From Roseimaritima ulvae (GTDB taxonomy: Bacteria; Planctomycetota; Planctomycetia; Pirellulales; Pirellulaceae): a stretch of DNA of 64,000 bases. The first letter of the stretch is position 1. The number at the start of each line of letters is the position of its first letter. The DNA is taken from contig NZ_CP042914.1 of NCBI RefSeq assembly GCF_008065135.1, positions 2,976,001 through 3,040,000 of the forward strand, read 5' to 3'. Shown one piece after another: positions 9,464 through 17,667 of this stretch. The notes beneath the pieces are model-generated. The model was not told the origin of the DNA and searched no databases. It worked only from the letters and a program-made list of their open reading frames with translations. Both the position numbers and the translations under genes were made by a program.

Positions 9464-10603
9464 CTAGCGGTTTTTACCGTCCACCTGCCAGCTCTCGCCG
9501 CTGACTTTGCCATCGCGGACGATGGTGGCTCGGGGGTGCAGGGCCACCGTCGGGCAGATGTGTCGCGGCAGCGCGATCAGTGCGTCGCCGACCGACAACT
9601 GCGCGGCTTGCGGGGTTTCCACCACCAAGTGTTCTTCGCTGTGCGAGACCAACCGAGCATCGGGCAGTGAGGGAAACACGACGCGCTTTTCCAACGCCAT
9701 TTCGCTGGCCACGGACTTGTGCCCGAGATCCAAACAGATTTGATCCGCGCCGGGTTTGCTGATCACCGTGGTCAACAGAGCGGCGGCGATCTCGTACTGC
9801 ATGTCGGCGAACAGGCTGGCATAACCGATGTCCCAGAAAACCATCGTGCCGGGGCTGCACTGCCAGCGGGCGGCCGTGTTGGGCTCAGCCGGCTGCGCTG
9901 CCCAAATCGGAAAGGTTGGTGATCCGCCCACGACCACTTGGGACGAGTCGCTGGTCTTCAGGTCTTGGTCGATCGATTGCCGGATCGCGTCGACTTGTGC
10001 CGTGCGGTCGGTCAACGAAGGTTGGTGCAGATGTCCGTCGTAAACGTGCAGGCCGCCGTAACGCACGCCGGGCAAATCGATGATTCGCTGCCGCACCGCT
10101 TGCAAGCTTTCTCCCCACGCCACTCCGGTGCGATGCATCCCACAATCGACGTCGATCAGCAGCTGCAAGGGTTGGTCGTGATCGGCAAACACCGCGGCCA
10201 GGGCGGCGACCGAGTCGGGATTGTCGACGATGGTGGAAAACCGAGTCGCGGGAAAGGCGTCGACGAGTTCGGCCAGCTGAGCGATTTTCTTTCCCGTTGG
10301 CTGGTGTGCCAGCAAGCAATCCAGGCCGCCCGTGCGGGCGATCATTTCCGCTTCGGCGATCGTGGCCGCTTTGAATTGCTCGATGCCCGCGTCGCGATAC
10401 AGCTGGACGACGGCGGACATCTTGTGAGTTTTCACGTGCGGGCGCAGCCGCGCAGCGTCGTCGTCGACGGTGGTCAGCATCCCTGCGATGTTGGCGGCCA
10501 CGCGGTCGGCGTCGACCAGCAGGGCGGGAGTGGCAACTGTTTCGAAGCCCTGTACCGCGGGCCAATCACAAAAGGTTTCAGGCGAAGTGGAAGCAGATGT
10601 CAT
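9464..10603 (-). CDS. D-threonine aldolase/D-serine dehydratase-like PLP enzyme (alanine racemase N-terminal fold)
   Basis: 379 residues. 'TPALLVDADRVAANIAGM' and the PLP-lysine motif 'LRPHVKTHKM' mark the DSD1/D-threonine aldolase family; the C-terminal part contains 'DLGHKSV' and the metal-binding 'SEEHLVV' typical of that family. It would act on beta-hydroxy D-amino acids in the cytoplasm. Its ATG overlaps the TGA of the upstream permease gene (ATGA at 10600-10603), so it is translationally coupled to a sugar-type ABC transporter, suggesting that the transporter imports the substrate or a precursor. Confidence 0.85.
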   Translation of the reverse strand: MTSASTSPETFCDWPAVQGFETVATPALLVDADRVAANIAGMLTTVDDDAARLRPHVKTHKMSAVVQLYRDAGIEQFKAATIAEAEMIARTGGLDCLLAHQPTGKKIAQLAELVDAFPATRFSTIVDNPDSVAALAAVFADHDQPLQLLIDVDCGMHRTGVAWGESLQAVRQRIIDLPGVRYGGLHVYDGHLHQPSLTDRTAQVDAIRQSIDQDLKTSDSSQVVVGGSPTFPIWAAQPAEPNTAARWQCSPGTMVFWDIGYASLFADMQYEIAAALLTTVISKPGADQICLDLGHKSVASEMALEKRVVFPSLPDARLVSHSEEHLVVETPQAAQLSVGDALIALPRHICPTVALHPRATIVRDGKVSGESWQVDGKNR

Positions 10604-11667
10604 GATGCGTCGTTGGATTTTTGCGGGAGCATCCGGAAGAACCATTCAGGCGAGCCATGACGAAGTTGGTCGACGATCACGGCCACGATGATGATGGCGC
10701 CGATGATGATGTGCGTGTAGGTATTGGGGATCGATAACTGGCTGCAACCGCTGCGGATGACGGTGATGATCAGGGCCCCCACAACGGTTCCCAGGATCGA
10801 GCCACGTCCGCCGCTCAGGCTGCCGCCGCCCAACACCACCGCGGCGATGATTTCCAGTTCTTTACCGGTGCCGTCGGTGGGGTTGCCATTTTTCACATCG
10901 GCAAAATACAGCAGCCCGCCGATGGCTACAAAAAAGCCGGCCAGGGTATAAACCGCCACGATCATCGCGGGCACGTTGATGCCGCATAACCTGGCCGTCG
11001 ATTCACTCGAACCGATGGCAAACACATTGCGGCCAAACACGGTGTACCGCATCAGCAGTCCGACCAGGATCGCCAGCACGGTGGCGATCAACACGCTGGA
11101 CGGTATGGGCACGCCGCTGATCAGATAGTTGTTGGAATCCGAACCGGTGTAGCACAGATATTTCAGCCACAGGGGAATGTTTTCTTTGGGAGCGTAGACG
11201 GTGGACTCGCCGGAGATGATTTGTCCGACACCCAGGAAGATCGTCATCGTGCCCAGCGTGACGATAAACGGGACCACGTGCGTGAGGCTGATCAGCATTC
11301 CATTAAACAAGCCACATAAACAACCGGCCAGGATCGTCAGCAGCAGCGCGGAGATCATCACCCCGGCAAACCCGGGATCGCCGGCGGCGACTTCGGCGTT
11401 TTTCAGCTGTAATGCCAGGACGGTGCCGCACAGGGTGAGGGCCGTGCCGGCGGACAGATCGATGCCCGCGGCGATGATGATGATCGTCATGCCAAAGGCG
11501 GGCACCGCAATCAGCGCGGCGCTGCTGAGCATCACGCGGATGTTGCGGAAGGACAGGAAATAGCCTTCGCTGAACGCCCAGTCGGCAATCGTGAACAGAA
11601 AGAAAATCACCAACAGGGCGATCAGGGGCCCCAGTTGCATTCCGATGGTTTTTATTTTTCCTAGCAT
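10600..11667 (-). CDS. ABC transporter permease, ribose/sugar type (BPD_transp_2)
   Basis: 355 residues with about ten hydrophobic segments. 'VPAFGMTIIIIAAGIDLSAGTALTLCGTV', 'VPFIVTLGTMTIFLGVGQIISG', 'FAIGSSESTARLCGINV' and 'AAVVLGGGSLSGGRGSILGTVVGALII' are RbsC-family landmarks. Forms the membrane channel with the ATPase encoded 5 bases upstream and the lipoprotein beyond it. Its stop overlaps the start of the D-threonine aldolase-like gene. Confidence 0.93.
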   Translation of the reverse strand: MLGKIKTIGMQLGPLIALLVIFFLFTIADWAFSEGYFLSFRNIRVMLSSAALIAVPAFGMTIIIIAAGIDLSAGTALTLCGTVLALQLKNAEVAAGDPGFAGVMISALLLTILAGCLCGLFNGMLISLTHVVPFIVTLGTMTIFLGVGQIISGESTVYAPKENIPLWLKYLCYTGSDSNNYLISGVPIPSSVLIATVLAILVGLLMRYTVFGRNVFAIGSSESTARLCGINVPAMIVAVYTLAGFFVAIGGLLYFADVKNGNPTDGTGKELEIIAAVVLGGGSLSGGRGSILGTVVGALIITVIRSGCSQLSIPNTYTHIIIGAIIIVAVIVDQLRHGSPEWFFRMLPQKSNDAS

Positions 11668-11672
11668 GCCTG

Positions 11673-13199
11673 CTACGCTTCCAGCCCCGTTGTGGTCGTG
11701 GTTTGAGGTAGGTCGTCAATGGCGATGGCCGCGGCCATGATGTCGTCAGCCGTCCAGTCGTCGGCGCTGCGAACGTCGCGCAGCTGGCCGCGGGCCATGA
11801 CACCGATCCGATCGCAGACGGCCAACAGTTCCGGTAGGTAGGAGCTGACAAACACGATGGTTTTGCCTTCGGCGGCCAGTTGTCCCATCATCCGGTAAAT
11901 TTCCGCTTTGGTACCGACGTCGATGCCTTTGGTGGGTTCGTCCATCATCAGGATGTCGGCATGTTGATGCAGGATGCGAGCGATGGCGACCTTCTGTTGG
12001 TTGCCACCGGACAGTTCCGACACCGCTTGTCCAGCCGACGCCGCTTTGACTTCCACCTTGGACATCAATTCGGCGGCCACTTGATTGCGTTTGCCCAGGT
12101 TGATGAAACCGGCTTTGGTGTAGGGTTTCAGCGAACCGAGCGTGATGTTTTCGATGATCGAAAGGTCTTGGGCCAGGCCTTCGTTTTTGCGGTCTTCCGA
12201 CAGCAGGCCAAAGCCGGCTCGCATGCGGGCTTTGACGGATTTGGCGATGCCCCGACCGTCGACGGTCACACTTCCCTGGCAACCGCTGTCGAGGGCGAAC
12301 AGGGCCCTCAGCAGCTCCGTCCGTCCGGCTCCCACCAGCCCGGCGATGCCAAAGATTTCGCCGCGCCGCAGCGACAGATCCACCGCTCGCGGGTACGGCA
12401 GGCCTTGCAGCTGTTGCACGTCCACCCAGGCGTCGCCCGGTTCGTGCGGCACCGAGGGATACAGGTCGTCAACGTCGCGGCCGACCATCATCGAAACGAT
12501 TTGATCGTCACTGACATCGGCGATTTTTCCGCTGCCCACATTCTCGCCATCGCGGAGCACCGAGTAGGTATCGGCGACCTCGCGAACCTCTTCCAGAAAG
12601 TGGCTGATGTAGACGATTCCCATGCCGGAATTCTTCAACCGGTGGATGATTTGAAACAATCGGGCCACATCTTGTTGCGGCAGGGAACTGGTGGGTTCGT
12701 CGAACAGAATGATCCGCGCGTTGCTGGCCAGGGCTCGAGCGATTTCGAGCAGCTGTTGGGTGGCGACGGATTGTTCGCCGACATTGGCTCGGGGGTCCAA
12801 GCTGCCTAGGCCCACGGTATCGAGGGCTTCGCGAACGCGGTTGCGTTGAACCTTGCGCATCAGCAGCCCCGCTCCGGTGCCGGGTTGTCCCAGCAACAGG
12901 TTGTCTTCGACGCTCAGGTCGGGCGCCAAGTTCAGTTCTTGATAGATCATCGCCACGCCTTGATGGCGTGCGTCGCTGGGGCCGTGCGGGTTGTAGGGTT
13001 TACCGGCGATGCTCATCTGTCCGCTGTCGGCCCGATGCGCGCCGCTGAGGACCTTCAGCAGGGTGCTTTTGCCGGCGCCGTTTTCGCCGATCAGGGCCAG
13101 CGTTTCGCCGCCGCGAATTTCCAGCGTGACATCGCGCAGGGCATGTGTGGGCCCAAAACGTTTGCTGATGCCAGCGACGTGGAGCAACGTGTCGTCCAT
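11673..13199 (-). CDS. ABC transporter ATP-binding protein, two-domain sugar type (RbsA-like)
   Basis: 508 residues with two nucleotide-binding domains. Domain 1 has Walker A 'GENGAGKSTLLK', 'VATQQLLEIARAL' as signature and Walker B 'IILFDEPTSSL'. Domain 2 has the degenerate Walker A 'GLVGAGRTELL' usual for RbsA/MglA, signature 'LSGGNQQKVAIARIL' and 'ILMMDEPTKGID'. ATG at 13199 is preferred over an upstream TTG at 13223 that would overlap the binding-protein gene. It energises sugar-type import together with its neighbours. Confidence 0.93.
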   Translation of the reverse strand: MDDTLLHVAGISKRFGPTHALRDVTLEIRGGETLALIGENGAGKSTLLKVLSGAHRADSGQMSIAGKPYNPHGPSDARHQGVAMIYQELNLAPDLSVEDNLLLGQPGTGAGLLMRKVQRNRVREALDTVGLGSLDPRANVGEQSVATQQLLEIARALASNARIILFDEPTSSLPQQDVARLFQIIHRLKNSGMGIVYISHFLEEVREVADTYSVLRDGENVGSGKIADVSDDQIVSMMVGRDVDDLYPSVPHEPGDAWVDVQQLQGLPYPRAVDLSLRRGEIFGIAGLVGAGRTELLRALFALDSGCQGSVTVDGRGIAKSVKARMRAGFGLLSEDRKNEGLAQDLSIIENITLGSLKPYTKAGFINLGKRNQVAAELMSKVEVKAASAGQAVSELSGGNQQKVAIARILHQHADILMMDEPTKGIDVGTKAEIYRMMGQLAAEGKTIVFVSSYLPELLAVCDRIGVMARGQLRDVRSADDWTADDIMAAAIAIDDLPQTTTTTGLEA

Positions 13200-13212
13200 G
13201 GGCCCAGATTCG

Positions 13213-14211
13213 CTATTCGACAATTTCGGGCTTCAACAATTTTTGAGTTTCTTCGTCCTGCATGTTTTCTGGCGTGGCGACAAATTCGCCGGTGGAGATA
13301 AAGTCTTCCACGGGTTCGCCCTTGATCGATGCGACCACGGCTTTGACGGCCTGGTACCCCATTTCCACCGGGTTTTGCAGCACGATCCCGCTGCACGAAC
13401 CATCGCCCAGGGCTTCGATCAGGGCATCGCTGGAGTCGAACGCGATCAGTTTGACTTTACCGGTCACGCCCGCGTTCCGCAGGGCTTCCAGGGTTCCGTT
13501 GGCGTTGGGTTCGCAGACGGCAAAGATGCCGGCGAGGTCTTTACCGTGCAGCTGCAGCAGTTGGTCGGCCATTTCTTTGGCGCTGGTCGCGCTGTCGCCG
13601 CCGTATTGGTCGGAGGACACGACGTTGATGTCAGGATATTTTTTCAGTCCCTCCAGAAAGCCCTCTTCACGTTGTTCGGTGCTCTCGCTGCCGGCCAGGT
13701 AACGCAGCAGGATCACATTGCCCTTTTCGCCGATGGCTTTGGCCATTTGGTCGGCCGCCATCTGTCCGCCTTTGAAATTGTCGGTGGCCACGTAGCTGAC
13801 GATTTCGGGGCCTTCTTCCAGACCGCTGTCGAAGATCACCACGGGGATGTCTTCGGAGATCGCTTCTTCCACGGCGTCGACCAGTCCGCCCTTTTGGTTA
13901 GGCGCCAGGACGATCCCATCGACGTGATTGGTGATCATGTTTTTGACGACTTCGATCTGGCTGCCTGTATCGCTTTCGACGACCGGTCCACGCCACACGA
14001 TTTCCACATCTCCGATTTCCTCGGCCGCTTTCTGAGCGCCAAAGTGCACGGATTTCCAAAATTCGTGGCTGGTGCCCTTGGGGATCACGGCGATTCGCAG
14101 CGTTTCGCCCTCGCCCGAGGAATTTGCCTGCTTGTCCGACGACGTGCAGCCGACCAGCAGGGCGGCCATAACCAGCGAGGCGGCAAACAAAACCGTTGAT
14201 AAACGTCGCAT
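13213..14211 (-). CDS. Sugar-type ABC substrate-binding lipoprotein
   Basis: 332 residues from ATG 14211. The leader 'MRRLSTVLFAASLVMAALLVGC' ends in a lipobox (L-V-G-C). The body is a periplasmic binding protein type 1 (Peripla_BP_4): 'IAVIPKGTSHEFWKSVHFGAQKAAEEIG', 'DGIVLAPNQKGGLVDAVEEA', 'VVIFDSG', 'YVATDNFKGGQMAA'. First gene of the four-gene transport operon on the minus strand (binding protein, ATPase, permease, PLP enzyme). Ligand unknown. Confidence 0.93.
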   Translation of the reverse strand: MRRLSTVLFAASLVMAALLVGCTSSDKQANSSGEGETLRIAVIPKGTSHEFWKSVHFGAQKAAEEIGDVEIVWRGPVVESDTGSQIEVVKNMITNHVDGIVLAPNQKGGLVDAVEEAISEDIPVVIFDSGLEEGPEIVSYVATDNFKGGQMAADQMAKAIGEKGNVILLRYLAGSESTEQREEGFLEGLKKYPDINVVSSDQYGGDSATSAKEMADQLLQLHGKDLAGIFAVCEPNANGTLEALRNAGVTGKVKLIAFDSSDALIEALGDGSCSGIVLQNPVEMGYQAVKAVVASIKGEPVEDFISTGEFVATPENMQDEETQKLLKPEIVE

Positions 14212-14351
14212 ACGGTACACGTGAAGCACTCCGAAAAGTTGGAAAAGAATAGCAGCAGGAGGGACCGGGTATTGTAACCGCAAGCCCCGGCGATGTGTGG
14301 CGCCACCTGTCATAATAGTACTACAAGTCCACCTTCCGGAGAAAGCTCGTC

Positions 14352-16022
14352 ATGACTGCTTCGCGACGCCCCACCGCCGACCGGTCCATCGGCCAATATT
14401 TGATCCAACGTCTGCAGGACTACGGGATTCGTGATGTTTTTGGGATCCCCGGCGACTATGTGTTGGCCTTCTACGGCGAACTGGAAAACAGCCCCATCAA
14501 TGTGGTGGGGTGTACCCGCGAGGATTGCGCAGGGTATGCGGCCGACGCCTACGCCAGGCTGAACGGCATGGGCGCGGTGTGCGTGACCTATTGTGTCGGC
14601 GGGTTGAGTGTCGCCAACAGCATCGCCGGTGCCTTCGCCGAAAAATCGCCGGTCGTGGTGATCAGCGGCTCGCCGGGAATGAACGAACGGACGCAGGGCG
14701 CCCTGTTGCATCACAAGGTGCGGGACTTCCGCACGCAGCTGGAAGTGTTTGAGAAATTTACCATCTGCGCGGTCGAGCTTTCCGATCCGCTGAGCGCGTT
14801 TGCGGAAATCGATCGGGCTCTGGACGCCGCCGACCGCTACAAGCGTCCGGTGTATATCGAATTGCCCCGCGACATGGTCAACGTCGTGCCACCGATGAAC
14901 CATGTCTACCACGGTCCCTCGCGACAGCCCAATCCGGAGGCCACGGCCGAAGCGGCAGCCGAGGTGTTGCAGCGGATGAGCAAAGCCGAAAAGCCTGTGA
15001 TCCTGGCGGGCGTGGAAATTCATCGCTTTGGCTTGCAAGACACGCTGCTGGAACTGGCCGAATCGACATCGATTCCGATCGCCGCCACGATTCTTGGCAA
15101 GAGTGTGATCAGCGAACAACATCCGCTGTTTGTGGGCTTGTACGAAGGCGCCATGGGACGCCCGGAGGTGACTGAGTTTGTCGAACAGAGCGATCTGATT
15201 TTGATGCTGGGCACCTTCCTGACGGATATTAACCTGGGCGTTTTTACAGCCAATCTGGATCCCAATCGCTGCGTGCTGGCGACCAGCGAATCGCTGCGGA
15301 TTTCATACCACCACTACCACGACGTGCCGCTGAGCCATTTTCTCAAAACGCTGACCGACATGAAGCCCTTAACGTGCCATCGCGAGGTGCCGCCCTCGTT
15401 GCGGCGGCGGGCCGCGGCGGAAGAGGTCGAGCTTCAACGCGACAGCCCGCTGCACACCAGCCGCATGATGTCGCGGATCAACCGGCGGCTGGATGCCGAA
15501 ACGGTGGTGATCACCGATGTGGGAGATTGTCTGTTTGCGGCGACCGAACTGGTGACCCATGACCGTGGCGAGTTTCTCAGTCCGGCCTACTACACCTCGA
15601 TGGGCTTCGGCGTGCCGGCCGGCTTGGGCGCGGCGGTGGCGCGGGCCGATCATCGCATCTTGGTATTGGTCGGCGACGGCGCCTTTCAAATGACCGGCCA
15701 GGAACTGTCGACTTTGATTCGTGTTGGCGGCTCGCCGATCGTGATCGTGCTGGACAACCACGGTTACGGCACCGAGCGCTACCTGCATCCGGGCGACTGG
15801 GAATACAACGAGATCCAGCCCTGGGCGTATCACCGCATGGTGGAGGTTTACGGCGGCGGTAAGGGGGCGTTGGTGCAAACCGAGGGCGAGTTCGAAGACG
15901 CGTTGGAGGCGGCGTGGGACGACCGCAGTCAGCCGCACGTGATCCAGTGCAAACTGGCCGAAGACGACGCCAGCGAAACACTCCGTGTGTTAGCCGATCG
16001 CATGGGAAAGAACGTCACGTAG
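14352..16022 (+). CDS. Thiamine-diphosphate-dependent 2-oxoacid decarboxylase (pyruvate/indolepyruvate decarboxylase-like)
   Basis: 556 residues with the three TPP-enzyme domains. N-terminal: 'GIRDVFGIPGDYVLAFYGELE' and 'REDCAGYAADAYARLNG' holding the catalytic glutamate. Middle: 'PVILAGVEIHRFGLQ'. C-terminal TPP motif: 'GDGAFQMTGQELSTLIR' followed by 'LDNHGYGTER', i.e. GDG-x(n)-N. The arrangement fits PDC/IPDC rather than acetolactate synthase. GGAG about 10 bases upstream of ATG 14352. It diverges from the ABC operon. Substrate could be pyruvate, indolepyruvate or a branched-chain keto acid. Confidence 0.88.
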   Translation: MTASRRPTADRSIGQYLIQRLQDYGIRDVFGIPGDYVLAFYGELENSPINVVGCTREDCAGYAADAYARLNGMGAVCVTYCVGGLSVANSIAGAFAEKSPVVVISGSPGMNERTQGALLHHKVRDFRTQLEVFEKFTICAVELSDPLSAFAEIDRALDAADRYKRPVYIELPRDMVNVVPPMNHVYHGPSRQPNPEATAEAAAEVLQRMSKAEKPVILAGVEIHRFGLQDTLLELAESTSIPIAATILGKSVISEQHPLFVGLYEGAMGRPEVTEFVEQSDLILMLGTFLTDINLGVFTANLDPNRCVLATSESLRISYHHYHDVPLSHFLKTLTDMKPLTCHREVPPSLRRRAAAEEVELQRDSPLHTSRMMSRINRRLDAETVVITDVGDCLFAATELVTHDRGEFLSPAYYTSMGFGVPAGLGAAVARADHRILVLVGDGAFQMTGQELSTLIRVGGSPIVIVLDNHGYGTERYLHPGDWEYNEIQPWAYHRMVEVYGGGKGALVQTEGEFEDALEAAWDDRSQPHVIQCKLAEDDASETLRVLADRMGKNVT

Positions 16023-16044
16023 TAATATTGCCCAGCGAAACTCT

Positions 16045-16116
16045 AACGTAGCCGATCTCGCCAGAGATTGGACCAGCACAATACCGTCCAAAGTCTGGCG
16101 ACTTCGGCTACCGTTA
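16045..16116. terminator. Long inverted repeat between convergent genes
   Basis: Arms TAACGTAGCCGA...TCGCCAGA and TCTGGCGA...TTCGGCTACCGTTA with GTCCAA/TTGGAC inside. It separates two convergent genes and could serve as a bidirectional terminator, but it also belongs to the dispersed CGTAGCTAC/CGCCAGA repeat family and lacks a T run. Confidence 0.5.
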
Positions 16117-16148
16117 AAAGCCGATATCAAATGTTGACGCAGCACTTG

Positions 16149-17645
16149 CTACGGCTTGGCCAGCCAATGCTGTTGGGCGGTGCCGTCGGCCAGTTGCCAC
16201 AGCCGCACTTCGCCGTCGAAGGCTCCGGAAACGATTTGCCCACTGGCGGCGTGCAGGTCCGCGGCCAATACGCCGTCTTGATGGCCTTTGAATTCCTGGG
16301 AGATTTTGTTGGTGGCCAGATCGATCTTCAGCAACCGTCCGTCGCCGCTGGGAGCCAACACAAACCCTTCGCCGCGAACTAGGCGAAAACCGTCACCGCC
16401 CAGTGCCACCGCGGCAACGCGTTTGGCGTCGGCCACGTTCCAGCGATGAAGGTGACTATTGGCGCCGGTCGACAGCACGTGCTTGCCGTCGGGCGTAAAC
16501 AAAGCTCCACGCACCGCGGCGGCGTGTCCCTGGTAGCTGATCAACAATTCTCCGCTTTCGGCATCAAAAACTTTGGACGATTTGTCGCGGCTGCCCGATA
16601 CCAACCGGCTGCCATCGTCGCTCCAAGAGACCGACAGCACCCAGTCGGCGTGGCTGGACAAAGTGCGCACTTCCGCCAACGTTTTGTAGTTCACGATTCG
16701 GATCAAACTGTCCGCCGAACCGACTGCCAGCTGATCACTGCCAGGGCGGAAGGCGACACTGAAAGCCACATCGCCCGAGCGCGCGAGCACCGCGGTGACT
16801 TCGCCGGAAGCGAAATCCAGCAACCGCACTTCACCGCTGCGACCGGGTTCGCCACAGGCCACGGCCAGCGTTGCTCCATCCGGGCTGAACGCCATCGCAA
16901 ACACCCGTTGCCCGATATTGGGGATTCGCCGCAGAAGTTTCCCCGCTTGATCCCAAACCGTGATCTCGTGGTAGCCGCTGGCCAGCGTGTGTTGTCCGTC
17001 GGGAGAAAAAGCGACCGCCGCGATGGGCACGGAGGCCGGATAGGTTTGCGGCGGATCGATGTGTCGCGGCGCGGGGATCACCAGGGACAACGGTTGAGCC
17101 GGATCGTCACCGTCGAATTTGGCGCCCGCCTCGATCCAAGCGGTCAACGTTTGAATTTGAGCTTCGGTCAGCGGTTCGCTTTCGGCCGGCATGCGTTCGG
17201 ATTCATCATCGGTGACCACGCGTCGCAACAATTCGCTGACTTCGCCCTCGACATGAGACACCGGAGCGGCTTCGCTATCGCCGGCGACCAGTAGGTCCTG
17301 AAACGTATCGACGCGGTAGCCACCTTCGGCTTGTTTGGCGTTATGGCAAGCGACGCAGCGATCCTGCAGCAAAGGAGCAATGTCGCTGCGGAAACTGACG
17401 GGTTCGTCGGCGGCTGCGCCAGCGGCCAAGAAAACACCAAACACCACCGTAGCTACCTTCGCCAGAAGGTGGGCAGGGCCGCGAGCAAACGTAGCTACCT
17501 TCGCCAGAAGGTGGGCCGGGCGAGTTTTCCACGCTCTGGCGAGCGTAGCTACGGGAGGCTGGGCCCACGCTCTGGCGAGCGTAGCTACGGGAGACTGGGC
17601 CCACGCTCTGGCGAGCGTAGCTACGGGGGAAAGGTGAGGGACCAT
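16149..17645 (-). CDS. Secreted planctomycete cytochrome-C-like/WD40 protein
   Basis: 498 residues from ATG 17645. After a hydrophobic leader ('VATVVFGVFLAAGAAADEP') comes the planctomycete cytochrome motif 'IAPLLQDRCVACHNAKQAEGGYRVDTF' (CxxCH at about residue 97), then at least six WD40 blades ('VAFSPDGQHTLASG', 'MAFSPDGATLAVACG', 'WSDDGSRLVSGSRDKSSKVFDAESG', 'LFTPDGKHVLSTG'). The first ~65 residues are translated dispersed repeat DNA (VATLARAWA units), so the real start is uncertain and may be a GTG near 17455. Last gene of a four-gene operon, 22 bases after the DUF1549/DUF1553 gene. Confidence 0.8.
   Translation of the reverse strand: MVPHLSPVATLARAWAQSPVATLARAWAQPPVATLARAWKTRPAHLLAKVATFARGPAHLLAKVATVVFGVFLAAGAAADEPVSFRSDIAPLLQDRCVACHNAKQAEGGYRVDTFQDLLVAGDSEAAPVSHVEGEVSELLRRVVTDDESERMPAESEPLTEAQIQTLTAWIEAGAKFDGDDPAQPLSLVIPAPRHIDPPQTYPASVPIAAVAFSPDGQHTLASGYHEITVWDQAGKLLRRIPNIGQRVFAMAFSPDGATLAVACGEPGRSGEVRLLDFASGEVTAVLARSGDVAFSVAFRPGSDQLAVGSADSLIRIVNYKTLAEVRTLSSHADWVLSVSWSDDGSRLVSGSRDKSSKVFDAESGELLISYQGHAAAVRGALFTPDGKHVLSTGANSHLHRWNVADAKRVAAVALGGDGFRLVRGEGFVLAPSGDGRLLKIDLATNKISQEFKGHQDGVLAADLHAASGQIVSGAFDGEVRLWQLADGTAQQHWLAKP
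17447..17637. repeat. Five tandem copies of the CGTAGCTAC/CGCCAGA dispersed repeat inside a gene 5' end
   Basis: Two units of CGTAGCTACCTTCGCCAGAA and three of the variant with GCTCTGGCGAGCGTAGCTAC. They lie within the open 5' end of the WD40-protein gene and encode repeats such as VATLARAW and HLLAKVATF. Confidence 0.85.
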
Positions 17646-17667
17646 AACGGTTATCTTTAGCGGTGTA

